The notes beneath the pieces are model-generated. The model was not told the origin of the DNA and searched no databases. It saw only the letters and a program-made list of their open reading frames with translations. Source: Emticicia sp. (GTDB lineage: Bacteria; Bacteroidota; Bacteroidia; Cytophagales; Spirosomataceae). Taken from it: a stretch of 59,413 bases of DNA. The DNA lies in assembly GCA_017495105.1 (NCBI GenBank), contig JAFEIL010000070.1:1-59413 (forward strand), given 5' to 3'. Positions 1 to 8,842 of this stretch are shown piece by piece (the stretch's first letter is position 1; the number at the start of each line of letters is the position of its first letter). A program made the position numbers and the translations under genes.

Positions 1-63
1 ATCTATAGATTTAGGTAGTGCTGATGTTATTATTATAAAAAAGATAATACAACTTTTGGATAA

Positions 64-228
64 AGAAAAAGGAATATTAAAAGTCCTGATAGAATAACAC
101 CAAATGGAAATACAGTAACTCAATATAATTCTGCGGCACCATTTGGAACCCAGTTTAACTATGTGATAAAAAATTCTATTCGTTATAAGAAGTTGTTGTT
201 TTCAACTAATACTTATTTTAAGCCATGA
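64..228 (+). pseudogene. C-terminal remnant of a broken gene of unknown function
   Basis: An open frame with protein-like composition (contains PDRITPNGNTVTQYN) ends at 226-228 and overlaps the next start codon as ATGA, which suggests the two were once translationally coupled. Just upstream, positions 2-97 are open in the next frame. Joining the two frames near the A-run at 79-82 gives one continuous protein running off the left edge, so a one-base indel is the simplest explanation. The family was not recognised. The call rests on frame continuity only and could be chance. Confidence 0.35.
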
Positions 229-638
229 AATATAAAAAAAGAATATTCATTGTGTTACTATTATTTATTATTGGATTTACAATTTTTAGATATGGTTTAA
301 TAGTAATCCTTTACTTGACTACACCGCCTAATCGTGATGTAAAAAATGAAGAACGTATATTTGTGGATTCTCTACGAAATGTATGCAATTGTGATAAAAT
401 AAAAATCGAACCAGTTTGGGGCAATAATGTCAAAAATAAAAGACCATATTACATTATTTTTTCAAATTACAAAGCTAAAATAATTGGTGACAGTCTTGAG
501 AAAGAATCTTTCAGAATTGCAAAAAAAGCCTTCGCTATTCAAAATAAGGTTACGCAAGAATTTGACCGATACCAGGTTGTTTATGAAACATCAAAGGGCG
601 AATTTCATTATGAATATACAGTAGATGAATTCAAATGA
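225..638 (+). CDS. Small membrane-anchored hypothetical protein (137 aa)
   Basis: The N-terminus is Lys-rich and is followed by a hydrophobic segment at about residues 7-32, so the protein is probably inner-membrane anchored with a periplasmic domain of about 100 residues. That domain contains the pair CNC near residues 54-56. The start overlaps the stop of the upstream remnant (ATGA). No family was recognised. A small membrane protein behind the C-terminal end of a broken gene would suit an immunity or accessory partner, but that is only inference from position. Confidence 0.6.
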   Translation: MKYKKRIFIVLLLFIIGFTIFRYGLIVILYLTTPPNRDVKNEERIFVDSLRNVCNCDKIKIEPVWGNNVKNKRPYYIIFSNYKAKIIGDSLEKESFRIAKKAFAIQNKVTQEFDRYQVVYETSKGEFHYEYTVDEFK

Positions 639-640
639 TT

Positions 641-779
641 CTCCGTTAGGCGGAATGTTTGATAAGTTCGGCTGATTTTAAAATCAGTCGTTGTGTTAGC
701 CACAATGGAATTGCCGTTCTTAGAACGGCAGTAGCGAAAAGCTTTTTTTCGTAGTTACGTTCTAAAATATGTTTACAAG
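641..779. repeat. Intergenic cluster of three palindromes
   Basis: Three palindromes lie side by side: ctgatttt/aaaatcag at 672-687, gccgttct-t-agaacggc at 713-729, and a shorter cgaaaa/tttttcg pair near 734-752. The stretch agccacaatggaattg at about 699-713 recurs near 25214-25229 beside another gene end, so part of this is a dispersed extragenic repeat. No gene is seen here. Confidence 0.5.
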
Positions 780-1592
780 ATGAATAAAATAAATATGTTA
801 TTAATTTCAATTCTAAGTATATGTCTGGCTTGCCAAGATAAGGAAATAAATTTGCTTAATGAACAAGCAAAAGAGCATCCATTCAAAGGCAAAGTAAAAT
901 CAATGGCAGTATCATCTGGTACTAATAAAACCACGACCGAGTGGGCTTATGATGCAACAACCAAACAGCTTACCGGCTCGAAAATCATAGATTCTCTTGC
1001 CAAAACAAACATTATAGAAACCTACAAGCGAGATACTGATGGCAAAATGCAAAGTATCGGCATCGAAAAAACTAATGCTGATGGTAGCAAAATTCAATCA
1101 GAAAAATTTTTTGTTTATAACGAAAAGAATCAAGTTTTATCAATCAAAGAAACCATAAAAGATGAAACATTCGCTGATGAGTTTGTCTATAATGTAGATA
1201 ATCAGCTAATAAAATACAGCCGTAATTCAATGAAAAATGGTCGTGCGTCCAATGTCCAAATCGTTCAATATACTTGGAAGCAAGGCAACGCCACAAATAA
1301 AACCGATAGAAGCCTTGCGAGTGGCTACGAAGAAGAAGATTATCAATACGGCACGAGTGAAAATCTACTATCTAAATTCTACAAAGAAGAATTGAATTTA
1401 TTTGGGGGATTTGCTCCTGAGTTTATCAGCCAAAACTCACCTGCCACGAGCATCAAACTCTTTGAAGGTTCACGCTACAAATACGAATCCGAGGTAAATC
1501 AATCTAATAAACTGATTGCCTATAAAATCCTTATCAACAAAGACGGCACTTGGCAAAATTATAGCCAAATAAAGATTTCGTATTACGAATAA
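780..1592 (+). CDS. Putative lipoprotein with RHS/YD-like strand repeats (270 aa)
   Basis: The first 18 residues form a lipoprotein signal ending in the lipobox SICLAC, with Cys18 the predicted lipidated residue. The rest is rich in short strand motifs such as YDATTKQLTGS, FVYNEKNQVLS and YNVDNQLIKYS, which resemble the YxxxgqL pattern of RHS/YD repeats in Bacteroidota surface proteins. No catalytic motif was seen. It is probably attached to the outer membrane and followed by a strong terminator, so it looks like a separate transcription unit. The exact function is unknown. Confidence 0.75.
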   Translation: MNKINMLLISILSICLACQDKEINLLNEQAKEHPFKGKVKSMAVSSGTNKTTTEWAYDATTKQLTGSKIIDSLAKTNIIETYKRDTDGKMQSIGIEKTNADGSKIQSEKFFVYNEKNQVLSIKETIKDETFADEFVYNVDNQLIKYSRNSMKNGRASNVQIVQYTWKQGNATNKTDRSLASGYEEEDYQYGTSENLLSKFYKEELNLFGGFAPEFISQNSPATSIKLFEGSRYKYESEVNQSNKLIAYKILINKDGTWQNYSQIKISYYE

Positions 1593-1613
1593 ATAAAAGC
1601 CTTTACTCTATCT

Positions 1614-1643
1614 AAAAACCAGTTCGTGCACGAACTGGTTTTT
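1614..1643 (+). terminator. Perfect palindromic terminator
   Basis: Two 15-nt arms (aaaaaccagttcgtg and its complement) with no spacer end in a T run. It lies 22 nt after the lipoprotein stop codon and reads as a rho-independent terminator in either direction. Confidence 0.85.
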
Positions 1644-1715
1644 GCTTTTATAAATAAATTGTCGCTATTTTTAGCCATTTGGGCGTATAAGTAAGTAAAA
1701 AGTACAGAAAAAAAG

Positions 1716-1723
1716 TAATTTTG
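1716..1723 (+). promoter_or_regulatory. Candidate -7 box for the DUF5916 gene
   Basis: TAATTTTG matches the Bacteroidota -7 consensus TAnnTTTG and lies 30 nt before the ATG. No clear TTG is seen at the usual -33 distance. Confidence 0.4.
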
Positions 1724-1753
1724 TTCTAGAAAAAACTACATTCTAAATTTACA

Positions 1754-3946
1754 ATGCTCAAAAACCTATTAATTGCCTTTCTTTTACTCAATTCTCTCTT
1801 CTCTTTTGCCCAAAGTAAAAACGAAAAAGTAGAATACCGTATCCGTCGTGCCACTTCACCGCTAAAAATTGATGGCATTGTTGATGAAAAAGCATGGGCT
1901 GATGCTCAATTGGCTACTAATTTTTATCAAGTTTTACCAATGGATACGAGCTACGCAAAAGTACGTACAGACGTAAAAATGACTTATGATGATAAAAATC
2001 TTTATGTGGTTTTTATCAATTATGATAAACTACCTGGCCCGTATATGGTAGAATCTTTGAAACGAGATTTCAGTTTCGGCAAAAACGATAATGATTTATT
2101 ATTTATTGATACTTTCGATGACCAAACGAATGGTTTTTCGTTTGGTGCAAATGCCATGGGAGCACAGTGGGACGGACTTATGTTTAATGGAAGTAGTATT
2201 AGTCTTACATGGGAGAATAAATGGACTTCAGAAGTAAAATATGATGATGAAAAGTGGGTTTGGGAATGTGCAATTCCGTTTAAAACTCTCCGATATAAAA
2301 AAGGAATCAAGCGTTGGGGAATAAATTTCAGTCGTTTAGACCTTAAAACTACCGAAAAATCAGCTTGGGCTCCAGTTCCACGTCAATTCCCTACTGCATC
2401 TTTGGCTTATGCAGCTTCGTTGATTTGGGACGAAGAACCACCAACTGCCTCATCAAATATTTCGATAATTCCTTATATTTTGGGTGGTATTTCTCGAAAT
2501 CAAGAAAAGAAACTTCCGACAGATTACAGAGGAGATATTGGTTTTGATGCAAAGGTTGGATTGACATCGTCATTAAATCTTGATTTAACTGTAAACCCCG
2601 ATTTTTCACAAGTCGAAGTTGACCAACAACAAACTAATCTCGACCGTTTTGAGTTATTTTTCCCAGAAAGAAGGCAGTTTTTCTTAGAAAATGGCGATTT
2701 ATTTTCAAATTTTGGTTATCAGACCCTACGACCGTTTTTTTCAAGAAGAATCGGTTTGAATACACCAATTAAATATGGAGCAAGAGTAAGCGGAAAGCTC
2801 AATAAAGATTGGCGAATCGGTTTAACGAATATGCAAACAGGAAAAAGTGATGCCGTTTCAAACGCCCAAAATTTCGGAGTAATTGCTTTACAACGCAGGG
2901 TTTTTGCTCGCTCAAATATTGCGGTCATGTTTGTTAATAAGCAATTGCTTGATTATCAGTCAGTTGTCGATAAAGTGAATGTGAAAGAATACAATCGAAA
3001 TTTGGCAATTGAATATAACTTACTTTCACAAAATAATGCTTGGACGGGTAAAATGATGTACTTTAAGTCGTTTAGTCCGAATGCAAAAAAAGATGATGGC
3101 GTTTTGGCTGGAAATATTCTATATACAAACAAAAGACTAACGGCAGGAATTGAGTTTGAAAGTGTAGGAAGTAATTATACGGCTGAGGTCGGCTTTGTGC
3201 CACGTATCAACTACGGAAAGTTAAATCCGCAGTTAGGTTATTTATTCTTTCCAAAATCAAAGCATATTCTGAGTCATGGCCCAACAGCCATGTTTACACA
3301 TTTTTTTACAAAAGATTTTTCAAAGGAAACCGAAAATGAGAAATTTTTGGCGTATCGCATTAATTTCCGCAAGACAAATACCCTAATGGTTTGGGTAGCT
3401 CATAATTACGTTTATTTGCTCAGACCGTTTGACCCTACCAATTTTGCAGGTATTTTCTTAAAAGAAGGAAGCGAACACAAATGGAACTCTTTTGGCATAG
3501 ATTATACCTCAAAACCACAAGCTTTACTCACTTATTTGGTGTCATCTCGATATGGCGGTTATTACGCCAACGGAACAAGACTAAGATTAAATGGTGAAGT
3601 TGGTTATCGTTTTCAGCCTTATGTGGCTATTACGATGAGTGCCAATTATAACCAATTAAACTTTAAATCTGAACCTGCCGTACCAACAGAATTAGTCAAT
3701 AAACAATTTAATTTTTGGTTGGTTGGGCCAAGAGTTGATGTTACTTTTACTAATAAATTGTTTTTTACAAACTTTTTGCAGTTTAATAACCAAAACAAAA
3801 ACGTAAACCTAAATACTCGTCTTCAATGGCGATATAGCCCAGCATCAGATTTATTTTTGGTTTATACCGATAATTATATTTCTGATACTTTTCAAGTACG
3901 AAATCGTGCATTGGTATTGAAGTTTACTTATTGGTGGAATGTTTAG
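1754..3946 (+). CDS. DUF5916 outer-membrane protein with N-terminal CBM9-like domain (730 aa)
   Basis: A signal peptide (MLKNLLIAFLLLNSLFSFAQ) is followed at about residues 30-220 by a family-9 carbohydrate-binding-like domain with the hallmark LKIDGIVDEKAWADA. The long C-terminal region is the DUF5916 part, with FPERRQFFLENGDLF near residue 300 and many alternating strands ending in FTYWWNV. This domain order is typical of a Bacteroidota outer-membrane family whose substrate is not established. The protein probably forms a beta-barrel with a periplasmic or surface sugar-binding module. Length is normal for the family and the gene looks intact. Confidence 0.88.
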   Translation: MLKNLLIAFLLLNSLFSFAQSKNEKVEYRIRRATSPLKIDGIVDEKAWADAQLATNFYQVLPMDTSYAKVRTDVKMTYDDKNLYVVFINYDKLPGPYMVESLKRDFSFGKNDNDLLFIDTFDDQTNGFSFGANAMGAQWDGLMFNGSSISLTWENKWTSEVKYDDEKWVWECAIPFKTLRYKKGIKRWGINFSRLDLKTTEKSAWAPVPRQFPTASLAYAASLIWDEEPPTASSNISIIPYILGGISRNQEKKLPTDYRGDIGFDAKVGLTSSLNLDLTVNPDFSQVEVDQQQTNLDRFELFFPERRQFFLENGDLFSNFGYQTLRPFFSRRIGLNTPIKYGARVSGKLNKDWRIGLTNMQTGKSDAVSNAQNFGVIALQRRVFARSNIAVMFVNKQLLDYQSVVDKVNVKEYNRNLAIEYNLLSQNNAWTGKMMYFKSFSPNAKKDDGVLAGNILYTNKRLTAGIEFESVGSNYTAEVGFVPRINYGKLNPQLGYLFFPKSKHILSHGPTAMFTHFFTKDFSKETENEKFLAYRINFRKTNTLMVWVAHNYVYLLRPFDPTNFAGIFLKEGSEHKWNSFGIDYTSKPQALLTYLVSSRYGGYYANGTRLRLNGEVGYRFQPYVAITMSANYNQLNFKSEPAVPTELVNKQFNFWLVGPRVDVTFTNKLFFTNFLQFNNQNKNVNLNTRLQWRYSPASDLFLVYTDNYISDTFQVRNRALVLKFTYWWNV

Positions 3947-4015
3947 GAAACAAATATTTTAATTTTTATCTGCGAACAGGTTGCGTCAGTTGCTCAATTC
4001 GTACCACAAAAAAAC

Positions 4016-4897
4016 ATGAAAATTTTACTATTTTTGATTTTTCCAATTTTAACTTTTGCTCAAAAAATGGAATTTGAGATACAAGGTCATCGTGGTAGTA
4101 GAGGGTTGATGCCCGAAAATACAATTCCTGCTTTCAAGAAAGCAATTGATTTAGGCGTGCATACTTTAGAGTTGGATGTTATCATTTCAAAAGACAAGAA
4201 AGTAGTTGTTTCGCACGACCCTTTCTTTAATCCAAATTGCACCACAGATCCAAGTGGCAAATTTATTACAAAGGAAAATAAAGGTAATTTATATCAGCTT
4301 ACTTATGAAGAAATCAAAAAATATGATGTTGGGTTGAGAGGTAATAAAGATTATCCAGAACAGCAAAAAATGGCGATTTATAAGCCACTCCTCGAAGATA
4401 TGATTCGTGAAAGCGAAAAATATGCGAAAGCCAAAGGTGTAAAGCCTTTGAAGTATAATATTGAGATTAAAAGCGAAGAAAAAGAATATGATATTTCGCA
4501 GCCAAAAGTAGCGGAGTTTTCGGACTTGGTCTATCAAATTATTATCAAACAACTTCCGCCTGAAAGAGTAACTTTACAAAGTTTCGATTATAATGTCTTG
4601 AAATTTTGGCATCAACAAATAGAGCAGAAAAAATATAAGTCAATAGCACTTTCAGCTTTGATTGAGCCTATGGATAATAATGAGGTGCAATTTAATTTGA
4701 TTAAATTGGGTTTTAAACCCCAAATTTGGAGTCCATATTTTGTACAAGCTACCGAAAAACGCGTTACAGAATTGCATGAATTAGGCATAAAAGTAATCCC
4801 GTGGACCGTAAATAAACGAGAAGATATGGAAAAAGTAAAAGCCGTTGGCTGTGATGGACTCATAACCGACTATCCTGATAGAGCAAAAGGTTTGTGA
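4016..4897 (+). CDS. Exported glycerophosphodiester phosphodiesterase
   Basis: This enzyme hydrolyses glycerophosphodiesters, the deacylated phospholipid headgroups, to glycerol-3-phosphate and an alcohol, here in the periplasm. The first 16 residues are a signal peptide ending FAQ. The GDPD fold motifs are all present: HR at 25-26, PENT at 33-36, ELD with Glu52 and Asp54, and the second His at 67 in VSHDP. The C-terminal part keeps PWTVN and DGLITDYPD, which close the TIM barrel in this family. Length (293 aa) is usual. It begins 69 nt after the DUF5916 gene and may share its transcript. Confidence 0.92.
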   Translation: MKILLFLIFPILTFAQKMEFEIQGHRGSRGLMPENTIPAFKKAIDLGVHTLELDVIISKDKKVVVSHDPFFNPNCTTDPSGKFITKENKGNLYQLTYEEIKKYDVGLRGNKDYPEQQKMAIYKPLLEDMIRESEKYAKAKGVKPLKYNIEIKSEEKEYDISQPKVAEFSDLVYQIIIKQLPPERVTLQSFDYNVLKFWHQQIEQKKYKSIALSALIEPMDNNEVQFNLIKLGFKPQIWSPYFVQATEKRVTELHELGIKVIPWTVNKREDMEKVKAVGCDGLITDYPDRAKGL

Positions 4898-4935
4898 GAT
4901 TCAGAAAAAAAGCCTAATTTTCCAAAGAATTATGG

Positions 4936-4973
4936 AATCACAAACTACAAATCACAAACAAAAATTGTGGTTT
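4936..4973. repeat. Heptamer repeat AANYACA with inverted end
   Basis: Four consecutive 7-nt units start at 4936, 4943, 4950 and 4957 (AATCACA, AACTACA, AATCACA, AACAAAA). They are followed at 4964-4973 by the complementary attgtggttt, so the gap can fold back on itself. Confidence 0.6.
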
Positions 4974-5002
4974 AAAAGAGTTTGGTGCTTTCAAGCCACC
5001 AA

Positions 5003-6529
5003 ATGAGCATGCTTAACGATATACTTAGTTTTTTTCTTAAACGTCGAATCGAACGTATTGAGCAATTTTTGCGTACCCCGATAGACACTCAATATCGTAT
5101 TTTCCACGACCTTATCGAAAATGCTCGATATACAGAGTGGGGTTTAAAATACGATTATAGTAGCATTGATACTATTCAAGCCTTTCAGGAGCGAGTGCCA
5201 ATCTCGACCTATGAAGAATTATATCCATACATAGAGCGTGTACTGAAGGGTGAACAGAATGTACTTTGGGCATCCGAAATCAAGTGGTTTTCAAAATCTT
5301 CGGGCACAACCAACTCACGCAGTAAATTTATTCCTGTTTCAGAAGAATCGCTTGAAGATTGTCATTACCGAGGAGGAAAAGATATGATGACGCTCTACCT
5401 CAATAACCGCCCTGATGCAAAACTTTATGATGGAAAAGGCTTGTCGATTGGTGGTACGCTTCATCCAAATCCTTTCAATGCTTCTACACAAGCGGGCGAT
5501 ATTTCGGCGGTAATTACAAAAAACCTTCCTGCATGGGCTGATTTTGTGCGAACCCCACCAAGCGAAATAGCATTGCTTGATAATTGGGAACAAAAAATGG
5601 AACAAATGATTCAGATTTGTACCCAAGAAAACGTGACAAGTATTTTGGGCGTACCTACTTGGACGGTTGTTTTACTTGAAAATATTCTTGAGCGTACGGG
5701 TAAAAAAAATATATTAGAGATTTGGCCGAACTTTGAAGTCTTCGTACATGGAGCAGTGGCTTTCCAGCCTTATAGAGACCTCTTCCGAACAAAACTTTTT
5801 CCATCTGACCAAGTAACTTATCTCGAAACCTACAACGCCTCAGAAGGTTTTTTTGCGATTCAAGACGAACTCAGTAGGGTAGGAGAAATGCTACTTATGC
5901 TTGACTACGGTGTGTTCTATGAATTTATTCCGATGGAAGAATGGGACAAAGAACATCCAAAAACATTGACCCTCGAAGAGGTAGAATTAGATAAAAATTA
6001 TGCTCTCGTAATTTCCACAAACGCGGGGCTTTGGCGGTATAAAATTGGCGATACCATCAAATTTACTTCAATTGACCCATTCAGAATAAAAGTGAGTGGC
6101 CGAACGAAGCACTTTATCAACGCTTTTGGCGAGGAAGTGGTTATCGAAAATGCCGATATGGCCATTACTGAAGCTTGTGCCGTTGCGAGTGCTACGATAG
6201 CAGACTATACGGCTGGGCCAGTTTACATGGGAGATGGCAGCAAAGGTTGCCACGAATGGATTATTGAATGCTCTAACAAGCCCGAAAATGAAGCACTATT
6301 TATCGAAACGCTTGATAATTCACTCCGAAAGGTAAACTCAGACTACGATGCCAAACGTTACAAAAACATGGCATTGTTGCTCCCCAAAGTACATTTTGTA
6401 GACAACGGCACTTTCTATCAATGGATGTCGAAACGAGGCAAATTGGGCGGACAAAACAAAGTACCTAGACTAAGCAATTCGAGAGAATATCTCGATGATA
6501 TTTTGCTGATGGTAAGAGAGTTAGCATGA
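5003..6529 (+). CDS. GH3 auxin-responsive promoter family protein (509 aa)
   Basis: It belongs to the GH3 branch of acyl-adenylate-forming enzymes, which activate carboxylic acids with ATP and conjugate them to an amine; the bacterial substrates are mostly unknown. Seen here are the N-terminal IERIEQFLRTP, the ATP-binding loop FSKSSGTTNSRSKFIP near residues 95-110, and ASEGFF, YEFIP and YKIGDTIKFT in the adenylation core. The frame is open from a TTG at 4982, but the ATG codons at 5003 or 5009 are better starts because family members begin close to LNDILSFFLKRRIE. No membrane segment is visible, so it is probably cytoplasmic. Confidence 0.88.
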   Translation: MSMLNDILSFFLKRRIERIEQFLRTPIDTQYRIFHDLIENARYTEWGLKYDYSSIDTIQAFQERVPISTYEELYPYIERVLKGEQNVLWASEIKWFSKSSGTTNSRSKFIPVSEESLEDCHYRGGKDMMTLYLNNRPDAKLYDGKGLSIGGTLHPNPFNASTQAGDISAVITKNLPAWADFVRTPPSEIALLDNWEQKMEQMIQICTQENVTSILGVPTWTVVLLENILERTGKKNILEIWPNFEVFVHGAVAFQPYRDLFRTKLFPSDQVTYLETYNASEGFFAIQDELSRVGEMLLMLDYGVFYEFIPMEEWDKEHPKTLTLEEVELDKNYALVISTNAGLWRYKIGDTIKFTSIDPFRIKVSGRTKHFINAFGEEVVIENADMAITEACAVASATIADYTAGPVYMGDGSKGCHEWIIECSNKPENEALFIETLDNSLRKVNSDYDAKRYKNMALLLPKVHFVDNGTFYQWMSKRGKLGGQNKVPRLSNSREYLDDILLMVRELA

Positions 6530-6558
6530 CATAAATATTCACTCATTCAAAATTATAC

Positions 6559-7413
6559 ATGAAACTATTCCGCTTTGGTGAACCAACCAACGAAAAAACA
6601 GGAGTGATTCTCTCCGATGGTAAAAAAATTGATGTATCAGTTTTTGGCGAAGATTACAACGAAAACTTTTTTGCCAATAATGGTATCGAAAGACTAAGTA
6701 CTTGGCTAAGTACAAATGCTGATGATTGCCCAACAGTTGCTGACGATGTACGGTTGGCTTCATGCGTGGCTAGACCCTCAAAAATCATTTGTATTGGGCT
6801 AAACTACGCTAAGCATGCCTTAGAATCGAGTATGCCTAAGCCGTCTGAACCAGTTGTGTTTTTTAAATCGACAACAGCTCTTTGTGGACCAAACGATGAT
6901 GTAATTATTCCTAAAAATTCAGTAAAAACTGACTGGGAAGTTGAGTTGGCGTTTGTAATTGGTAAAAAAGCGAGTTATATAGAAAAAGAAGATGCAATGA
7001 GCTATATTGCAGGCTATTGCTTGCACAATGATTATAGCGAGCGAGAGTTTCAGTTGGAGCGTGGCGGACAATGGGTAAAGGGCAAAAGTTGCGATACATT
7101 TGCACCATTAGGGCCTTTTCTAGCAACCATTGATGAGGTTGGTGACCCTCAAAAACTTAATTTATGGCTCAAACTCAATGGAGAATTACTGCAAGATTCA
7201 AATACTGACGATATGATTTTTGATATTCCAGTAATTGTGAGTTATTTAAGCCAATTTATGACTTTATTGCCAGGTGATGTGATTTCAACAGGCACACCAG
7301 CGGGTGTTGGACTTGGTTTTAAACCACCAAAATATCTTAAACCAGGTGATATAGTGGAATTAGGTATAGAAAACCTTGGAATTCAGAAACAAACAGCTGT
7401 AGCCTATCAATAA
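6559..7413 (+). CDS. Fumarylacetoacetate hydrolase family protein
   Basis: FAH-superfamily enzymes are metal-dependent hydrolases, hydratases or decarboxylases acting on 2-keto acids. The conserved core is complete: ICIGLNYAKHA near residues 73-83, the metal-ligand segment DWEVELAFVIGK near 127, HNDYSEREFQ near 156, KSCDTFAPLGP, and the C-terminal TGTPAGVGLGFKPP. Length (284 aa) matches the ureidoglycolate lyase or 2-hydroxyhepta-2,4-diene-1,7-dioate isomerase type. The motifs do not distinguish substrates, so a general family name is safest. It follows the GH3 gene by 29 nt and probably shares its transcript; a terminator follows. Confidence 0.9.
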   Translation: MKLFRFGEPTNEKTGVILSDGKKIDVSVFGEDYNENFFANNGIERLSTWLSTNADDCPTVADDVRLASCVARPSKIICIGLNYAKHALESSMPKPSEPVVFFKSTTALCGPNDDVIIPKNSVKTDWEVELAFVIGKKASYIEKEDAMSYIAGYCLHNDYSEREFQLERGGQWVKGKSCDTFAPLGPFLATIDEVGDPQKLNLWLKLNGELLQDSNTDDMIFDIPVIVSYLSQFMTLLPGDVISTGTPAGVGLGFKPPKYLKPGDIVELGIENLGIQKQTAVAYQ

Positions 7414-7422
7414 TATTTAGAG

Positions 7423-7474
7423 AAAAAATAAGCGAGTCATATCTTTGATACAGATATGACTCGCTTATTTTTTT
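7423..7474. terminator. Bidirectional terminator between convergent genes
   Basis: A near-perfect 22-nt stem (aaaaaataagcgagtcatat and complement, 7423-7444 with 7452-7474) has a 7-nt loop and a U-run on each strand. It serves the FAH gene on plus and porV on minus. Confidence 0.88.
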
Positions 7475-7537
7475 GTATACACTTAGATACGAAGTTTGCT
7501 GTTTTTTCGAGAAAACGTATTGGTTTCTACTATCAGA

Positions 7538-8731
7538 CTACTGATTCTCAACAGGAACCTCTGTTGGGTTGCTTACTTTTTTCGCATCTAAATCGAATAT
7601 CAAAGAAATTCTCCAAGTATTTGCCAATGGGCTACCTTGCGACGTTGGCACTAAATAAGCCAAATCTAGGTTATAATTATTAATCTTAAAGCCTAAACCA
7701 GTTGTTACGTATTTGTTACCACCTTTGGCATTACTTTCGATGAAATAACCTCCACGAAGTGCAAAGAAATTATTATACCAATACTCAACGCCTGCTGATA
7801 ATGTAACTTCTCTAATCTCTTCTTTAAATCCATCTGGAGCATCTGAGAATGAACCAAAAATACCAGCAATTACGCCTGTTGTTTCTGGGTCTCTTCCTTT
7901 AATAATTGCTCCTTTATTATCTCTCAATGGTGGTGTTGGTATCAACAATTTATTGGCGTCCAATAAAAAGTTGAATTGATTGTGTGCATCAATTTTTAGG
8001 TTTATGGCACCACCAATTTTGAGGTTGGTTGGAATGTAAAAAGCCCCACGGCCATAATTGATTTTACCGCCAATATTTGAGATGACAGCTCCTGCCGAAT
8101 ATCTCGTGCCACGGTCTTTATTTTTAGCACTTGGTTTTTCGTTAGTATAGAAAACTGATATATCACCCGCAACATTACTTGCTGGTTTACTTGCAATACC
8201 GTTTACTACTTGAGCTCCAATTAAATTAGAGTGAATATATCTTAAGTTAATACCGGTAGAAAAATCTCTGCTAATTTTCCGAGAATAACCTGCCGTAATA
8301 TTCAAATCTCTAGATTGGAATGTGCCATTTGGCTGACCTGTTGCAGTGGTAAACTGAATTTCTCCTTGATTAAAATAGGTTAACGACGCTCCGAAAGCAG
8401 AATTTTTGTCAATTTTTTTGAACATACCCGCATTGAGTAAACCCATATCATCAACTAAATCGCGTAGCCAAGGGGTGTAAGAAACTGTAGTACCAAGATT
8501 TTTATCAATAAAAGCTAATTTGGCAGTGTTCCAATAAATAGAGTTGGCATCTGGCGAAGAGGCAACCCCAGCGTCACCCATTGCTGCTCCTCTCGAATCT
8601 GGAGTGATCAGAAGAAATGGTACAGATGGAGAAAGAGTTCTTTGGATAGATTTATTATTTACTTGTGCTTGACTTGTCAAAGCATTCATTAAAGCTACAC
8701 TTGCCAAAGCGGCTACTAATTTGCGTTTCAT
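7538..8731 (-). CDS. porV: Type IX secretion outer-membrane shuttle PorV
   Basis: PorV (LptO) is a FadL-like barrel that collects type IX secretion substrates at the translocon and passes them to the PorU sortase. The protein has a signal peptide (LMNALTSQAQ), then the diagnostic FLLITPDSRGAAMGDAGVA and the strands SIYWNTAKLAF and TVSYTPWLRDLVDDM. The C-terminus shows barrel alternation (GLGFKINNYNLDLAYLVP). Length of 397 aa is as expected. It lies downstream of porU on the same strand, the usual Bacteroidota order, with a promoter-like box of its own in the 101-nt gap. Confidence 0.95.
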   Translation of the reverse strand: MKRKLVAALASVALMNALTSQAQVNNKSIQRTLSPSVPFLLITPDSRGAAMGDAGVASSPDANSIYWNTAKLAFIDKNLGTTVSYTPWLRDLVDDMGLLNAGMFKKIDKNSAFGASLTYFNQGEIQFTTATGQPNGTFQSRDLNITAGYSRKISRDFSTGINLRYIHSNLIGAQVVNGIASKPASNVAGDISVFYTNEKPSAKNKDRGTRYSAGAVISNIGGKINYGRGAFYIPTNLKIGGAINLKIDAHNQFNFLLDANKLLIPTPPLRDNKGAIIKGRDPETTGVIAGIFGSFSDAPDGFKEEIREVTLSAGVEYWYNNFFALRGGYFIESNAKGGNKYVTTGLGFKINNYNLDLAYLVPTSQGSPLANTWRISLIFDLDAKKVSNPTEVPVENQ

Positions 8732-8810
8732 GTGAGATTTTTTAATATTCTACCCTATTGACGGGTACTTATCGGTTTAGAATATGTTTTGGTCTTTAGT
8801 TTTACGAGTT

Positions 8811-8842
8811 CAAATATAACTTATTTTCTTGATTACTTCCAA
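8811..8842 (-). promoter_or_regulatory. Candidate porV promoter
   Basis: On the minus strand TTG (8842-8840) is separated by 21 nt from TATATTTG (8818-8811), a match to TAnnTTTG, about 80 nt before the porV start. The -33 element falls in the last codons of porU. Confidence 0.5.
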
